Positions 1-5,898 of a stretch of DNA of 5,898 nt are shown piece after piece (positions within the stretch are counted from its first letter, which is position 1; the number at the start of each line of letters is the position of its first letter). This DNA is from an uncultured Lacibacter sp. (GTDB taxonomy: Bacteria; Bacteroidota; Bacteroidia; Chitinophagales; Chitinophagaceae): positions 1 through 5,898 of the forward strand of contig NZ_CAMLGT010000236.1 of assembly GCF_946479605.1 (NCBI RefSeq), given 5' to 3'. The position numbers and the translations under genes were made by a program. A model generated the notes under the pieces. That model was not told the origin of the DNA and did no database searches. It worked only from the letters and a program-made list of their open reading frames with translations.

Positions 1-1
1 T

Positions 2-1048
2 GCTGTAAAAGAAGTAGAACTTGATGCACTCATTAAACCCACCAATGAGTTTGTAATCTCATCTGTTCCCGTAACAAGCATTGAAAAAAGAGCCGAAGAA
101 ATAGAAATTGAAGCCTTGGGCAATATTGCCTACGATACAAGAGCTGTGGGTACCATTGCAGCAAGGGTAAGTGGGCGCATTGAAAAACTGTATGTGCGTC
201 ACCGTTACCAGAAGATCAGCAAGGGACAACGCATCATGGATATCTACAGCCCGGAGTTATTGACTGCACAACAGAATCTTTTATTCCTTTTAAAAAATGA
301 TGCGGATAATGCAAGCATGATCGAAGCAGCAAAAGAAAAACTGTTGCTGGCCGGTATGAGTAAAGAACAATTGCAAAAGCTGCTGCAAACAAAACAGGCA
401 TCGCTTACAATTGCGGTGTACAGTAATTACAGCGGACACATTCATGAATCAACCGGTACAGGTATGAGCAGCAATGGTTCAGAAAAAATGAAAGACGTAT
501 CACTGCTTACCGAAGAACTGTTGCTGAAAGAAGGCATGTACGTCAACAAAGGCCAAACTGTTTTTGTGGTGTACAATCCTGCAAAAGCATGGGCTGTACT
601 CAACATCTTTGGCGATAATAGTGCATTATTGCATAAAGGAAATGCTGTACGCATTGTTCCCGAAACAGCTCCCGATAAAGACTTCAGGGCAAGTATTGAC
701 TTTATTGAACCGTTCTACCGGAAAGAAAATAAAACACTTACGGCAAGAGTGTACTTTGATAACAGCAGTTTGAAAATACCCATCGGCAGCCAGGTAAGAG
801 CTGTCATCTTCGGAAATTCCAAAGATGCGTATTGGCTGCCAAAAGAAGCAGTGCTTTCATTAGGACTTGATAAAGTGGTATTTCAAAAAGTGAAAGATGG
901 TTTCAAAGCGCATAAGATCAATACTGGCATCTTACATAAAACACATATACAGGTAGTAAGTGGTTTGCAGCTGACTGATTCGGTTGCTGCCAATGCTCAG
1001 TATTTAATGGATAGTGAGAGTTTTATTAAGGTGAAGGAAAATGAATAA
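2..1048 (+). CDS. CusB-like RND efflux periplasmic adaptor, 5'-truncated by window edge
   Basis: This is a membrane-fusion (HlyD/CusB family) adaptor that would link an inner-membrane RND metal pump to an outer-membrane channel. The reading frame is open from the left edge and gives 348 visible residues; the true start lies upstream. The TTG at 116 is not credible as a start because the preceding 38 codons encode adaptor-like sequence in the same frame. Visible landmarks are a lipoyl/barrel half with ARVSGRIEKLYV near residues 55-66, an alpha-hairpin region (SPELLTAQQNLLFLL, then KEKLLLAGMS), the second lipoyl half (VYSNYSGHIHES followed by KEGMYVNKGQ), then beta-barrel and membrane-proximal parts (SLGLDKVVFQ). 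It is clearly paralogous to the next gene. Compared with that gene it has an extra segment of about 23 residues containing His and Met between the two lipoyl-half strands. Related adaptors often carry an N-terminal heavy-metal-binding domain; whether this one does cannot be seen. The family is certain; copper/silver specificity is inferred from the neighbours. Confidence 0.9.
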   Translation, partial: AVKEVELDALIKPTNEFVISSVPVTSIEKRAEEIEIEALGNIAYDTRAVGTIAARVSGRIEKLYVRHRYQKISKGQRIMDIYSPELLTAQQNLLFLLKNDADNASMIEAAKEKLLLAGMSKEQLQKLLQTKQASLTIAVYSNYSGHIHESTGTGMSSNGSEKMKDVSLLTEELLLKEGMYVNKGQTVFVVYNPAKAWAVLNIFGDNSALLHKGNAVRIVPETAPDKDFRASIDFIEPFYRKENKTLTARVYFDNSSLKIPIGSQVRAVIFGNSKDAYWLPKEAVLSLGLDKVVFQKVKDGFKAHKINTGILHKTHIQVVSGLQLTDSVAANAQYLMDSESFIKVKENE

Positions 1049-1072
1049 TGGATAATTGATAAATAAGTTTAC

Positions 1073-2305
1073 ATGATATATAATTCTTTAAAGCATGGTA
1101 TACGAGCAAGCAGTTGCATATTGTTTATTGCCTTTTGCCTGTTTGCATTCACTTCCTGCAAAAGCAAAACACATGTGCATGAAGAAAGCGATGTGTACTA
1201 CACCTGCTCGATGGATCCGCAGGTGATTGAACATAAGCCGGGCAAATGCCCTATCTGCAAAATGGATCTTACTCCTGTAAAGAAAAGCAATGGTGGTAAT
1301 AAGGATGAAATACAACTCAGCGAACAGCAGATTCAATTGGGCAATATTCAAACCGATACGATAAGAACAGGAACTATCGGCGATCAACTGGTATTAACGG
1401 CCAGTTTAAATTTCAACCAGGATAAAACAACTTCGGTAAGTGCACGAGTGGGCGGACGTATTGAACGTTTGTACTACCGTAACATCGGCGATCATGTAAG
1501 CAAAGGTGCTCCCCTCTTTGATCTGTACAGTGAAGAACTGAACAATGCCAAACAGGAATATGTATTGGCGCTTGAACGCAAGAGAACATTTGCAACAGAA
1601 AGTGCTATTGATTTTGATCAACTGTTGCAGAGCGCAAAAAACAAATTGCTGTTGTGGGGTATGAGTGAAGCACAGATCAATGAACTGGCAAAAACAAAAA
1701 AGCCAACAGCAACAACTACATTTTACAGTCCGGCTGCAGGTACGATTACCACACTTGATATTCGTGAAGGCGATTATGTAATGGATGGCGGCACCATTGT
1801 TAAACTCGCCGATCTTTCGGGCTTATGGGCCGAAGCACAGGTGTACACATCGCAACTGGCAGCCATTGATGTAAACGGAACAGCTACAGTGCAGTTTCCC
1901 GATATGGATGGACTTTCTATAAACGGCAGGATCGAATTTGTAAACCCGGAAATCAATCCCGATACAAGAATTAATTTGATTCGTGTAGCCGTACCTAACA
2001 ATGGCAACCGTTTAAAACCGGGCATGCCTGCGTACGTTGTGTTGAAAAGCAGGCAACGCAGTTCGTTAAGCTTACCTGTTGATGCAGTAATACGTGATGG
2101 CAAAGGCGCAACAGTGTGGATACGCACCGGTACAAATTCGTTTAAAAGTAAAATGGTGGAAACAGGTTTGGAAAGCGGCGATCGTATAGAAATTAAAAGT
2201 GGTATTGCTGCAGGTGATGTAGTCGTTATTGCAGGAGCTTATCTGCTGCACAGTGAATATGTGTTTAAAAAAGGAGCTGATCCGATGGCCGGACATAATC
2301 ATTAA
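1073..2305 (+). CDS. cusB: CusB-like RND efflux adaptor lipoprotein with N-terminal heavy-metal-binding domain
   Basis: This is a complete 410-residue periplasmic adaptor of a CusCBA-type Cu/Ag efflux pump. A hydrophobic signal ending in FAFTSC gives a predicted lipidated Cys29, so the protein is probably membrane-anchored. Next comes HVH (34-36), then a heavy-metal-binding domain at about 42-69 (YYTCSMDPQ...GKCPICKMDL) with Cys45, Met47, Cys59, Cys62 and Met64 as likely ligands. The adaptor core follows: SARVGGRIERLYYR (about 123-136), an alpha-hairpin through KLLLWGMSEAQ (191-201), the returning lipoyl strand FYSPAAGTIT (217-226), a barrel with PDMDGLSINGRIEFVNPEINPDTR (276-299), and a C-terminal domain ending in GHNH. 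The ATG at 1073 is chosen because it directly precedes the signal peptide; no Shine-Dalgarno is evident, as is common in Bacteroidota. It begins 24 bases after the previous adaptor and ends 10 bases before the ATPase. The symbol is given by family resemblance; zinc/cobalt CzcB-like specificity is less likely given the metal-binding domain and the CopB neighbour. Confidence 0.93.
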   Translation: MIYNSLKHGIRASSCILFIAFCLFAFTSCKSKTHVHEESDVYYTCSMDPQVIEHKPGKCPICKMDLTPVKKSNGGNKDEIQLSEQQIQLGNIQTDTIRTGTIGDQLVLTASLNFNQDKTTSVSARVGGRIERLYYRNIGDHVSKGAPLFDLYSEELNNAKQEYVLALERKRTFATESAIDFDQLLQSAKNKLLLWGMSEAQINELAKTKKPTATTTFYSPAAGTITTLDIREGDYVMDGGTIVKLADLSGLWAEAQVYTSQLAAIDVNGTATVQFPDMDGLSINGRIEFVNPEINPDTRINLIRVAVPNNGNRLKPGMPAYVVLKSRQRSSLSLPVDAVIRDGKGATVWIRTGTNSFKSKMVETGLESGDRIEIKSGIAAGDVVVIAGAYLLHSEYVFKKGADPMAGHNH

Positions 2306-2315
2306 AACATTTTTT

Positions 2316-4355
2316 ATGGACCATTCACATCATCAACACGAACAGGCAAAAGCATCGGCTTTGCATGAACATTCACATCACTCAGTAAAGAACCCTCCAA
2401 TGGGTCATGCAGGTCACGATCATCATGCGATGATGATCAGTGATTTTAAAAAGCGGTTTTATGTGGTGTTACTATTGACGATTCCTGTTATGCTGTTATC
2501 TGAAATGATTCAGCACTGGTTGAATCTTTCCTTTCATTTTGCCGGATCAGAATATGTATTGCTAATTCTTTCTTCCATCATATTCTTTTACGGAGGCTGG
2601 CCTTTTTTAAAAGGATGGTTGCAGGAAGTGAAAGCAAAAAACCCGGGCATGATGACTTTGATCGGTTTTGCCATTGCTGTTGCCTACATCTACAGTGTTG
2701 CCGTTGTGTTTGGTTTAAAAGGAATGGATTTCTTTTGGGAACTGGCAACATTGATTTTAATTATGCTGCTCGGTCACTGGATCGAAATGAAATCAATTGC
2801 CGGTGCATCAAAAGAACTTGAATTACTGGTGCAGTTAATGCCCGATGATGCACATCTTGTTCATGGTAACCATATCATGGATGTAAAAACTGAAACGCTG
2901 AAAGAAAATGATATCATACTCATCAAGCCCGGTGAGAAAGTTGCAGCCGATGGTATTATTACCGAAGGTGAGAGTTATTTGAACGAATCGATGCTCACCG
3001 GCGAATCAACGCCTGTACAAAAATTAAAAGGCGATAAAGTAATTGCGGGCTCTATTAATGGAAACAGGGCTGTTAAAGTTGCTGTATCGCATGGCGCAAA
3101 AGATTCGTACCTGTCACAGGTTATTAAACTTGTGCAGGATGCACAGCAATCAAAATCTAAAACACAGGTTCTGGCCGATAAAGCTGCAAGATGGCTCACC
3201 ATCATCGCCATTGTTGCAGGTATTGCAACATTTCTTTTCTGGTTTATATCGGGCAAGGAACTTTCGTTTGCTATTGAACGTATGGTAACCGTAATTGTTA
3301 TCTGTTGTCCGCATGCATTAGGCCTGGCTGTTCCCCTGGTTGTTGCTAAGTCAACGGCATTATCTGCACAACATGGCTTGCTGATCAAAAACAGAACAGC
3401 ATTTGAAAATGCAAGAAAGATCAGCACACTTGTATTTGATAAAACAGGAACCCTTACCGTAGGAAAATTTGCAGTATCAACTATTGTTTCACTTCAAACA
3501 GGTATCAGTGAAAATCAGCTCATTCTTTTTGCAGCAGCACTGGAGCAACAATCAGAACACCCTATTGCAACAGGTATTCTGCAAAAGGCAAAAGAACTAT
3601 CGGGTACAATTCCTCCTGCTGAAAATGTTACAGCCATTACAGGCAAAGGAATTGAAGCCCGTGTTGACGGAAAGAAAGTATTGGTTGTAAGCCCAGGCTA
3701 TTTACACGAAAACAACATTGCGCTTCCTGAAAATTTTACAAGCAACTCAACAGAAACGGTCGTATTTGTCATGATCGAAAATCAGTTAGCCGGCTACATT
3801 GCCTTGTCCGATTCCATTCGTCCCGAATCGGCCGAAGCAATTCAAACGCTCAGTGAAAACAATATCAAATCAATCCTGTTAACAGGCGATAATAAAAAAG
3901 TTGCCGCAAGTGTAAGTACCACACTGCGAATGGATAGTTACTTTGCCGAAGTATTACCACACCAGAAATTAGAAAAAATTAAAGAGTTGCAAAGTAAAGG
4001 TGAGTATGTTGCAATGACGGGTGATGGTGTAAATGATGCACCTGCCTTGGCGCAGGCCGATATTGGTATTGCGGTTGGCAGTGGCAGCGATATTGCAGCT
4101 GAAACAGCAGGCATTGTATTGGTTAATAGTAACCCCAAAGACGTTGTAAGTTTAATTTTATTCGGAAAAGCTACCTATCGTAAAATGATTCAGAATTTAA
4201 TTTGGGCAACCGGCTACAATGTTATAGCCTTGCCACTGGCGGCAGGTGTATTGTACAACGCAGGTATCTTACTGAGCCCTGCAGCAGGTGCTGTTTTGAT
4301 GAGTGTAAGTACGGTAGTTGTAGCAGTTAATGCAAGTCTGTTAAAAGTAAAATAA
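2316..4355 (+). CDS. copB: CopB-type (P1B-3) copper-translocating P-type ATPase
   Basis: This 679-residue integral membrane ATPase should export copper (or silver) from cytoplasm to periplasm. The N-terminus has 12 His in the first 37 residues and no CxxC heavy-metal-associated domain. About eight membrane segments are visible: roughly 47-65, 80-98, 111-132, 138-155, 293-312, 321-343, 622-645 and 650-672. The actuator domain has TGES at 228-231. The transport motif is CPH at 331-333 (ICCPHALG), which defines the P1B-3/CopB group rather than CPC CopA. The phosphorylated Asp375 lies in DKTGTLT, the nucleotide-domain HP pair is 415-416, TGD is 523-525 and GDGVND is 569-574. The last two helices carry YN (634-635) and MSVST (662-666), also typical of P1B-3. 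All catalytic residues are present. The ATG at 2316 is preferred because it opens directly into MDHSHH; the in-frame upstream codons overlap the preceding adaptor gene and encode nothing family-like. Family work supports Cu(II) or Cu(I)/Ag(I) as substrate; which applies here cannot be told. Confidence 0.96.
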   Translation: MDHSHHQHEQAKASALHEHSHHSVKNPPMGHAGHDHHAMMISDFKKRFYVVLLLTIPVMLLSEMIQHWLNLSFHFAGSEYVLLILSSIIFFYGGWPFLKGWLQEVKAKNPGMMTLIGFAIAVAYIYSVAVVFGLKGMDFFWELATLILIMLLGHWIEMKSIAGASKELELLVQLMPDDAHLVHGNHIMDVKTETLKENDIILIKPGEKVAADGIITEGESYLNESMLTGESTPVQKLKGDKVIAGSINGNRAVKVAVSHGAKDSYLSQVIKLVQDAQQSKSKTQVLADKAARWLTIIAIVAGIATFLFWFISGKELSFAIERMVTVIVICCPHALGLAVPLVVAKSTALSAQHGLLIKNRTAFENARKISTLVFDKTGTLTVGKFAVSTIVSLQTGISENQLILFAAALEQQSEHPIATGILQKAKELSGTIPPAENVTAITGKGIEARVDGKKVLVVSPGYLHENNIALPENFTSNSTETVVFVMIENQLAGYIALSDSIRPESAEAIQTLSENNIKSILLTGDNKKVAASVSTTLRMDSYFAEVLPHQKLEKIKELQSKGEYVAMTGDGVNDAPALAQADIGIAVGSGSDIAAETAGIVLVNSNPKDVVSLILFGKATYRKMIQNLIWATGYNVIALPLAAGVLYNAGILLSPAAGAVLMSVSTVVVAVNASLLKVK

Positions 4356-4361
4356 TTAACT

Positions 4362-4871
4362 ATGAAATTTATAGAAAAGGCCATCCTTATCCTTTTTATT
4401 TCGATTGCGGGCTGTAAAGAAAAACCAAAGAACGATCAGCAAAGCAAAACAACAACAATCTCGCAAGTCAAAACCGATCTGTATAAAGTAAAACTTTCAT
4501 CACTCGATGGTAAGCCCATTGATCTGTCGCAGTACGAAGGCAAAACTGTATTCCTGAATTTCTGGGCCACCTGGTGCAAACCCTGCATACAGGAAATGCC
4601 TTCGATTGCCAATGCCATGAAAAAAGTAAACAAGGATGAAGTTGTTTTTTTGTTTGCTTCAACCGAAGAAGCAGACGAGATCAAATTATTTCAGGAAAGA
4701 ATGCCTTTTCCTTTTCACTATGTAAAAGTTGAAAACTTTGAAACTTTAGATATTATGACCATTCCCACCACTTTTATCTTTAACACAAAAGGCAAACGTG
4801 TATTCAATGAAATGGGCTATCGCAAGTGGGATACCAAACAAAATATCAACATCATCAACAACAGTAGGTAA
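4362..4871 (+). CDS. TlpA/ResA-like thioredoxin-fold lipoprotein
   Basis: This 169-residue predicted periplasmic thiol-disulfide oxidoreductase is anchored by lipid: a short hydrophobic signal ends in ISIAGC, giving Cys18 as the lipidation site. A linker rich in Lys, Gln and Thr (about 19-40) leads to the redoxin domain: LSSLDGKPIDLSQYEGKTVFLNFWATWCKPC, with the active-site pair Cys72 and Cys75. EMPS follows, and the cis-proline is Pro135 in TIPTTF. The fold ends with FNTKGKRVFNEMGY. All core features for a reductase of the TlpA/ResA class are present. It starts 6 bases after the ATPase stop and stops 3 bases before the next ATG, so it is very likely co-expressed with both. Known relatives reduce cysteines during cytochrome c or copper-centre assembly; here the inferred job is keeping periplasmic metal-binding thiols reduced, possibly those of the next gene. 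The true substrate is unknown. Confidence 0.92.
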   Translation: MKFIEKAILILFISIAGCKEKPKNDQQSKTTTISQVKTDLYKVKLSSLDGKPIDLSQYEGKTVFLNFWATWCKPCIQEMPSIANAMKKVNKDEVVFLFASTEEADEIKLFQERMPFPFHYVKVENFETLDIMTIPTTFIFNTKGKRVFNEMGYRKWDTKQNINIINNSR

Positions 4872-4874
4872 CGC

Positions 4875-5898
4875 ATGAGAAAACAAATAACCACTCTTTT
4901 ACTTGCAGCAATATTGGTTGCATGTAACAATCAGCAAAAAGAAAATAAAGCTGCTGCCAACGAAGTAACAGCTATGCAATCTCCAGCCGCCGACTCCTGT
5001 GCCGAACCTTATCTTTTTACCGATTCAAAAGGGATTGTGCATTTATCGTGGGTGGAAAAGAAAGGAAAAACATCTACACTGTTTTTTTCATCTATGCAAA
5101 ACGAGCAATGGTCGAAACCTGTAGTAATCAACTCCGGCAATAACTGGTTTGTTAATTGGGCCGATTATCCCGTCGTATCGTCTGATGCCAACGGTAACAT
5201 GCTTGCTCATTTTTTAGAGAAAAGTGATACGGCAAAATTCACGTACGATGTGAAAGTAACGGCTTCCTCAGATCGTGGTGAAACATGGAGCAAAGCAACT
5301 GTTTTGCATGATGATGGAAAGAAAGCAGAACACGGTTTTGTCTCCATCATTCCTTACAACGATCAGTTTATGGTATCCTGGCTCGATGGAAGAAAGACGG
5401 CGATGGAAGGTGAACATAGCGGGCACGAAGGACATCATGGCGAAATGACCCTGCGTGGAGCATTGCTTGATAAAACAGGAATGAAAACAAAAGAATGGGA
5501 ACTCGATGGTCGTATTTGTGACTGTTGTCAGACAAGCATTGCTGTTACAGCCAACGGACCCGTTGTTGTTTACAGGGATCGTTCGGATGAAGAGATCAGG
5601 GATATGTCGATTGTACGTTTAGTGAATGGTGAATGGACACAACCGAAAACCATTTTTGCTGATGCATGGAAAATTGCAGGTTGTCCGGTGAACGGACCAA
5701 AAGCTGATGCTGTTGAAAATAATTTGGCGATTGCCTGGTTTTCGATGAAAGAGAACAAAAGCGAAGTGAAAGTTGTTTTTTCAACTGATGGAGGTGCAAC
5801 GTTCAATCAACCTGTAAAAGTAGATGAAGGAAAAGCCATTGGCCGTGTTGATCTTGTTATGCTTGATGAGCAAACAGCAATGGTGAGCTGGATGGAAG
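4875..5898 (+). CDS. Sialidase-like (Asp-box) beta-propeller lipoprotein with CDCC and His-rich motifs, 3'-truncated
   Basis: The frame opens at ATG 4875 and stays open to the right edge, giving 341 residues; the stop lies beyond the window. AAILVAC ends the signal peptide, with Cys17 the predicted lipidation site. The body looks like a BNR/Asp-box propeller: the repeats are SSDRGETW (131-138) and STDGGATF (303-310), and blades show strand endings such as LSWVE, VSWLD, IAWFS and VSWME. Unusual for a sialidase are a His cluster (GEHSGHEGHHGEM, about 179-191), a RICDCCQTS motif (Cys215, Cys217, Cys218) and AGCPVNGP (Cys270). From recall, similar proteins are often auto-named exo-alpha-sialidase. 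The catalytic Arg triad and Tyr/Glu pair of true sialidases cannot be confirmed here. It begins 3 bases after the thioredoxin gene; AGG at 4866-4868 is a weak candidate ribosome site inside that gene's end. Metal or thiol chemistry in the periplasm is inferred from the Cys/His motifs and context; the function is unproven. Confidence 0.88.
   Translation, partial: MRKQITTLLLAAILVACNNQQKENKAAANEVTAMQSPAADSCAEPYLFTDSKGIVHLSWVEKKGKTSTLFFSSMQNEQWSKPVVINSGNNWFVNWADYPVVSSDANGNMLAHFLEKSDTAKFTYDVKVTASSDRGETWSKATVLHDDGKKAEHGFVSIIPYNDQFMVSWLDGRKTAMEGEHSGHEGHHGEMTLRGALLDKTGMKTKEWELDGRICDCCQTSIAVTANGPVVVYRDRSDEEIRDMSIVRLVNGEWTQPKTIFADAWKIAGCPVNGPKADAVENNLAIAWFSMKENKSEVKVVFSTDGGATFNQPVKVDEGKAIGRVDLVMLDEQTAMVSWME

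Noticed and set aside
116..118. TTG as the start of the first adaptor
   Set aside because: The same frame is open back to the left edge, and those 38 codons (ending VPVTSIEKRAEEIEIEA) look like normal adaptor sequence, so the gene is cut by the window rather than starting here.
1049..1072. An internal promoter in the A+T-rich gap between the two adaptors
   Set aside because: The 24 bases are too short for a full Bacteroidota promoter (TTG around -33 and TAnnTTTG around -7) with a leader, and no clear -7 match is present.
2229..2315. An N-terminal extension of the ATPase starting inside the second adaptor gene (TTG 2229 or ATG 2259)
   Set aside because: The extra 29 residues overlap a well-supported gene in another frame, show no family features, and the ATG at 2316 opens directly into the expected His-rich tail.
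2316..4355. CopA-type (P1B-1) or zinc/cadmium (P1B-2) ATPase
   Set aside because: The transport motif is CPH, not CPC, there is no N-terminal CxxC metal domain, and MSVST in the last helix fits P1B-3.
5570..5806. Antisense reading frames over the last gene and elsewhere on the minus strand
   Set aside because: They lie wholly inside confident plus-strand genes and their translations show no domain, signal or motif, so they are chance open frames.
4875..5898. A true exo-alpha-sialidase
   Set aside because: Only the Asp-box fold signature is visible. The Cys/His motifs and copper-operon context do not fit a glycan enzyme, and no catalytic set could be confirmed.

Overview
The window reads as one compact, one-directional (+ strand) copper/silver handling cluster from a member of the Bacteroidota, plausibly the Chitinophagia. 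The phylum call rests on four things: moderately A+T-rich coding DNA, starts without clear Shine-Dalgarno sequences, several short lipoprotein signal peptides, and the general look of the two CusB-like adaptors. The genus cannot be told from the sequence.

Layout: (1) positions 2-1048 hold the 3' part of a CusB-like RND efflux adaptor whose start lies upstream of the window. (2) 1073-2305 hold a second, complete CusB-like adaptor, a lipoprotein with an N-terminal Cys-rich heavy-metal-binding domain. (3) 2316-4355 hold a CopB-type (P1B-3) copper-transporting P-type ATPase with a His-rich N-terminus and a CPH transport motif. (4) 4362-4871 hold a lipoprotein thioredoxin of the TlpA/ResA type with a WCKPC active site. 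(5) 4875 to the right edge holds a lipoprotein with a sialidase-like (Asp-box) beta-propeller, a His cluster and an unusual CDCC motif, cut by the window end. Gaps between genes are 24, 10, 6 and 3 bases. There is no room for internal terminators, and no intergenic stretch exceeds 24 bases, so co-transcription is likely.

A working model (inference): the P-type ATPase moves Cu(I)/Ag(I) or Cu(II) from cytoplasm to periplasm. The two adaptors belong to a CusCBA-like pump, whose inner-membrane and outer-membrane parts would lie outside the window, and carry metal across the outer membrane. The thioredoxin lipoprotein keeps periplasmic thiols reduced, and the propeller lipoprotein may be a copper-binding client of it. 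No RNA genes, mobile elements, CRISPR arrays or convincing promoters or terminators were seen. The least explained part is the last gene: automated annotation would probably call it an exo-alpha-sialidase, but its Cys/His motifs and its neighbours suggest a metal or thiol role.
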